From positions 152,882 to 216,881 of the forward strand of contig CAZCEC010000002.1 of the NCBI GenBank assembly GCA_964497615.1: a stretch of 64,000 nt of DNA, read 5' to 3'. The notes beneath the pieces were generated by a model that was given only the letters and a program-made list of their open reading frames with translations, was not told the origin of the DNA and searched no databases. Positions 62,644 through 64,000 of this stretch are shown in pieces. Both the position numbers and the translations under genes were made by a program. The stretch is from CAZCEC01 sp964497615 (GTDB lineage Bacteria > Chloroflexota > Anaerolineae > Anaerolineales > UBA6663). The first letter of the stretch is position 1; every line of letters begins with the position of its first letter.

Positions 62644-63069
62644 TCAGGGTTGGCCGGGTTCGGGGTTGAGTAGCGAGGAGACGTCGTGGCCGCGCTGGCC
62701 CAGGATGGCGGCGGCGCGCGCCCGCACCAGCATGGCTTGTTCATACTGGTGGACGAGGGCAGCCAGTTCGTCGGCCTGGGCGGGAGAGAGCCCTGCGCGC
62801 TGCTGCTGCGCGTGCAGGTCGGCCAAGCGCTCGGCGGCAGGCTCAGGCAGGCGGCTGCGGGCTGCGCGCCACAGCGCGTCATCATCCAGGAGGTCCAACG
62901 GGGCCAGGGCCTCCGCCAGGTCGGCCGGCAATTCACCGGCGGCGGGCACGGCCGACGCCACGACCTCCAGCAGCTCGGCCTCGACCGTGCGCTCGGTCTG
63001 CTCGGCGCGGCGGCGCAGTTGCTCGTACAGGGGATCGGGCAGGTTGAGGGTGACAGGGCGGACGGTCAT
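62644..63069 (-). CDS. Ribbon-helix-helix protein with helical C-terminal extension (putative antitoxin of the HNH partner)
   Basis: 141 residues from the ATG at 63069, with GGAG 8 nt upstream. Residues 1-45, MTVRPVTLNLPDPLYEQLRR then RAEQTERTVEAELLEVVASA, form an RHH/CopG-type DNA-binding unit. The rest is helical and charged (LADLHAQQQRAGLSPAQADE, LAALVHQYEQAMLVRARAAA, ILGQRGHDVSSLL). This is the kind of protein that pairs with HNH genes; it could be an antitoxin and repressor (inference). The HNH start lies 9 nt after the stop. Confidence 0.78.
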   Translation of the reverse strand: MTVRPVTLNLPDPLYEQLRRRAEQTERTVEAELLEVVASAVPAAGELPADLAEALAPLDLLDDDALWRAARSRLPEPAAERLADLHAQQQRAGLSPAQADELAALVHQYEQAMLVRARAAAILGQRGHDVSSLLNPEPGQP

Positions 63070-63111
63070 GGTGATCACTCCTGCCGGAATTATAGCGCAG
63101 CCTGCCTTGCC

Positions 63112-63588
63112 TTAGTCCTGTCTGCGAGAAGGTTTCTTGCTACTTGCTGACCGAGCCGTAATATCATCCAAGATCGTGTGAACAAGCTCCTCAATGTCCA
63201 CATCGGGCTCAAACTGGCGGCGCTTCTCGGGATCCGAAACCCATCCCCCTTTCGATGCGCGGAGCGGAAATTCCAAAAACACGCCCTTGGGCCCCCATTC
63301 AATCGTGTACACCAGAGCCTTGCGGTATAGTTCGTTCCAACTTCTCGCACCGGTGGCAACAAGCACAGGACTTATCAGTTTGTCCCATTCATCGCGCGAT
63401 CGATCCGGGAGTGGTGGATGCCCAATGGCAAGCGAGGACTTGATCGCCTCGATTAGCTGGTCTTCTTGTAACTCCACTTCCAAGACCGGCTCAATGGCCA
63501 CGAAGGCCCCGCCGCCGACAATGCGGCCGTTTGCTGGGACGTAGGCCCTTCCTCGCCACACGTAAATGCTCGCGATCTTGATTTCCAT
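63112..63588 (-). CDS. Hypothetical protein, no family recognised
   Basis: 158 residues: MEIKIASIYVWRGRAYVPAN, a beta-rich N-terminus, then GGGAFVAIEPVLEVELQEDQ, a helix LIEAIKSSLAIGHPPLPDRS, and ARSWNELYRKALVYTIEWGP near the middle. The C-terminal tail is acidic then basic (FEPDVDIEELVHTILDDITA, then KKPSRRQD). Layout is like contact-inhibition immunity or small stress proteins, but I cannot assign it. Its GC content is clearly lower than its neighbours', suggesting transfer. It is 42 nt upstream of the RHH-HNH pair on the same strand. Confidence 0.72.
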   Translation of the reverse strand: MEIKIASIYVWRGRAYVPANGRIVGGGAFVAIEPVLEVELQEDQLIEAIKSSLAIGHPPLPDRSRDEWDKLISPVLVATGARSWNELYRKALVYTIEWGPKGVFLEFPLRASKGGWVSDPEKRRQFEPDVDIEELVHTILDDITARSASSKKPSRRQD

Positions 63589-63637
63589 AGCTACTGTACG
63601 GTAACGATAGTGGGTTTATTCTCTTTCCCCCTTCGTG

Positions 63638-64000
63638 CTACTTCGCGGCTTCGTGGCTTCGTGGTGACGCTCCCCATTTTTCAAGCAGGGCAGGCAAATC
63701 GGCGATGCCGGGTATCTCCGCCTCGGGGAGGATGTTGCCGCGGTGGGCGACGTTGGCGGGGTGGCCGGCGTGGGCGGAGACCCAGACGTGGCGCAGGCCA
63801 GCAAGCTGCGCGCCCAGGATGTCGGCCCCCAACGTGTCGCCGATCATCACGCATTGGGCGGGGGGCAGGCTCCAGGCGTCGAGCACGATCTTGAAGATGG
63901 CGGGGTTGGGCTTGCGCAGACCCACCGCGGCGGAGATGACGGTGGGGTCGAAGTAGCGGCCCAGGTCCGCGGCGGCGATGAGGCGGCGCACGTTCTCGGC
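63638..64000 (-). CDS. HAD-family hydrolase, N-terminus cut by window edge
   Basis: The visible 120 residues hold the C-terminal part of a HAD phosphatase: motif III Lys in AAVGLRKPNPAIFKIVLDAW and motif IV GDTLGADILGAQLAGLRHVW (acidic GD and D). It resembles YjjG/PhoB-type 5'-nucleotidases or phosphoglycolate phosphatases. Motifs I and II lie outside the window. The last residues (WGASPRSHEAAK) are encoded by a dispersed CTTCGTGGCTTCGTGG-type repeat (63632-63668), so the tail is repeat-derived. Confidence 0.88.
   Translation of the reverse strand, partial: AENVRRLIAAADLGRYFDPTVISAAVGLRKPNPAIFKIVLDAWSLPPAQCVMIGDTLGADILGAQLAGLRHVWVSAHAGHPANVAHRGNILPEAEIPGIADLPALLEKWGASPRSHEAAK

Overview
The window is high-GC DNA (well above 60 percent by eye) from a bacterium that is most likely a Chloroflexota member (Anaerolineae or Caldilineae type). 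The pointers are secreted CSLREA/beta-helix proteins, lipoproteins with a LAAC lipobox followed by Thr/Pro-rich spacers, a PknB-type kinase with an extracellular C-terminal domain, a four-gene Aap-type amino-acid ABC operon, and many dispersed hairpin repeats. A run of exactly 100 N inside a repeat array (60552-60651) shows a scaffolded draft, possibly metagenome-derived. I found no rRNA, tRNA or CRISPR array. Taxonomy is inference; no marker gene is present.

Layout. 1-5.3 kb: histidine phosphatase (cut by the edge), HicBA, an AbiE-type operon translationally coupled to a nitroreductase, a membrane Ser/Thr kinase, and an AF2212-like antitoxin followed by a decayed PIN toxin. 5.3-9.4 kb: LuxR-type response regulator, sensor kinase and two membrane proteins in one operon. 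9.5-16 kb: small membrane proteins, an NnrS/heme-copper-oxidase-like 12-TM protein, a PRC-barrel-like protein and a cupin, with a Crp/Fnr regulator at the upstream end; a YnfA pseudogene lies inside. 16-20.3 kb: rarA, a lower-GC VOC plus rhodanese pair, and a fatty acid desaturase. 20.5-30.5 kb: TolB-like lipoprotein, beta-helix surface protein, acetyltransferase plus DUF3592 protein, ClbS-like protein, NYN RNase with a strong promoter and a structured leader, Fes-like esterase, a 41-residue membrane peptide, and a lipoprotein. 30.5-36 kb: PAS/GAF/HD-GYP protein, ABC-2 exporter, repeat-rich spacer, TetR regulator. 36-45.5 kb: SGNH hydrolase, membrane proteins, a large membrane-anchored hydrolase, an isoprenylcysteine-methyltransferase-like protein, two lipoproteins, a DUF4287-like protein and a P-loop kinase. 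45.7-54.7 kb: two secreted proteins, PqqB-like hydrolase, slipin, and a membrane beta-propeller protein. 54.8-60.1 kb: aapJQMP with a clear sigma70-type promoter. 60.1-64 kb: repeat array with the assembly gap, MBL hydrolase, NTF2-like protein, HNH nuclease paired with a ribbon-helix-helix protein, an unknown protein, and a HAD phosphatase cut by the edge.

The most distinctive signals are: (1) a MITE-like element (9445-9563 and 40688-40827) with CTAG ends, a predicted three-way-junction fold and a compensatory stem change, each copy sitting on a gene's TAG stop codon; (2) a wider family of GTAG-hairpin modules; (3) a shared C-terminal tail (aromatic-Leu/Met-Pro-Leu/Ile-...-basic) on three secreted proteins; (4) a substrate-binding-protein-like domain inside the AapQ permease; (5) a leader with two mutually exclusive hairpins and a terminator before a lipoprotein gene; (6) an RHH-HNH gene pair that may be an uncharacterised toxin or defence module.
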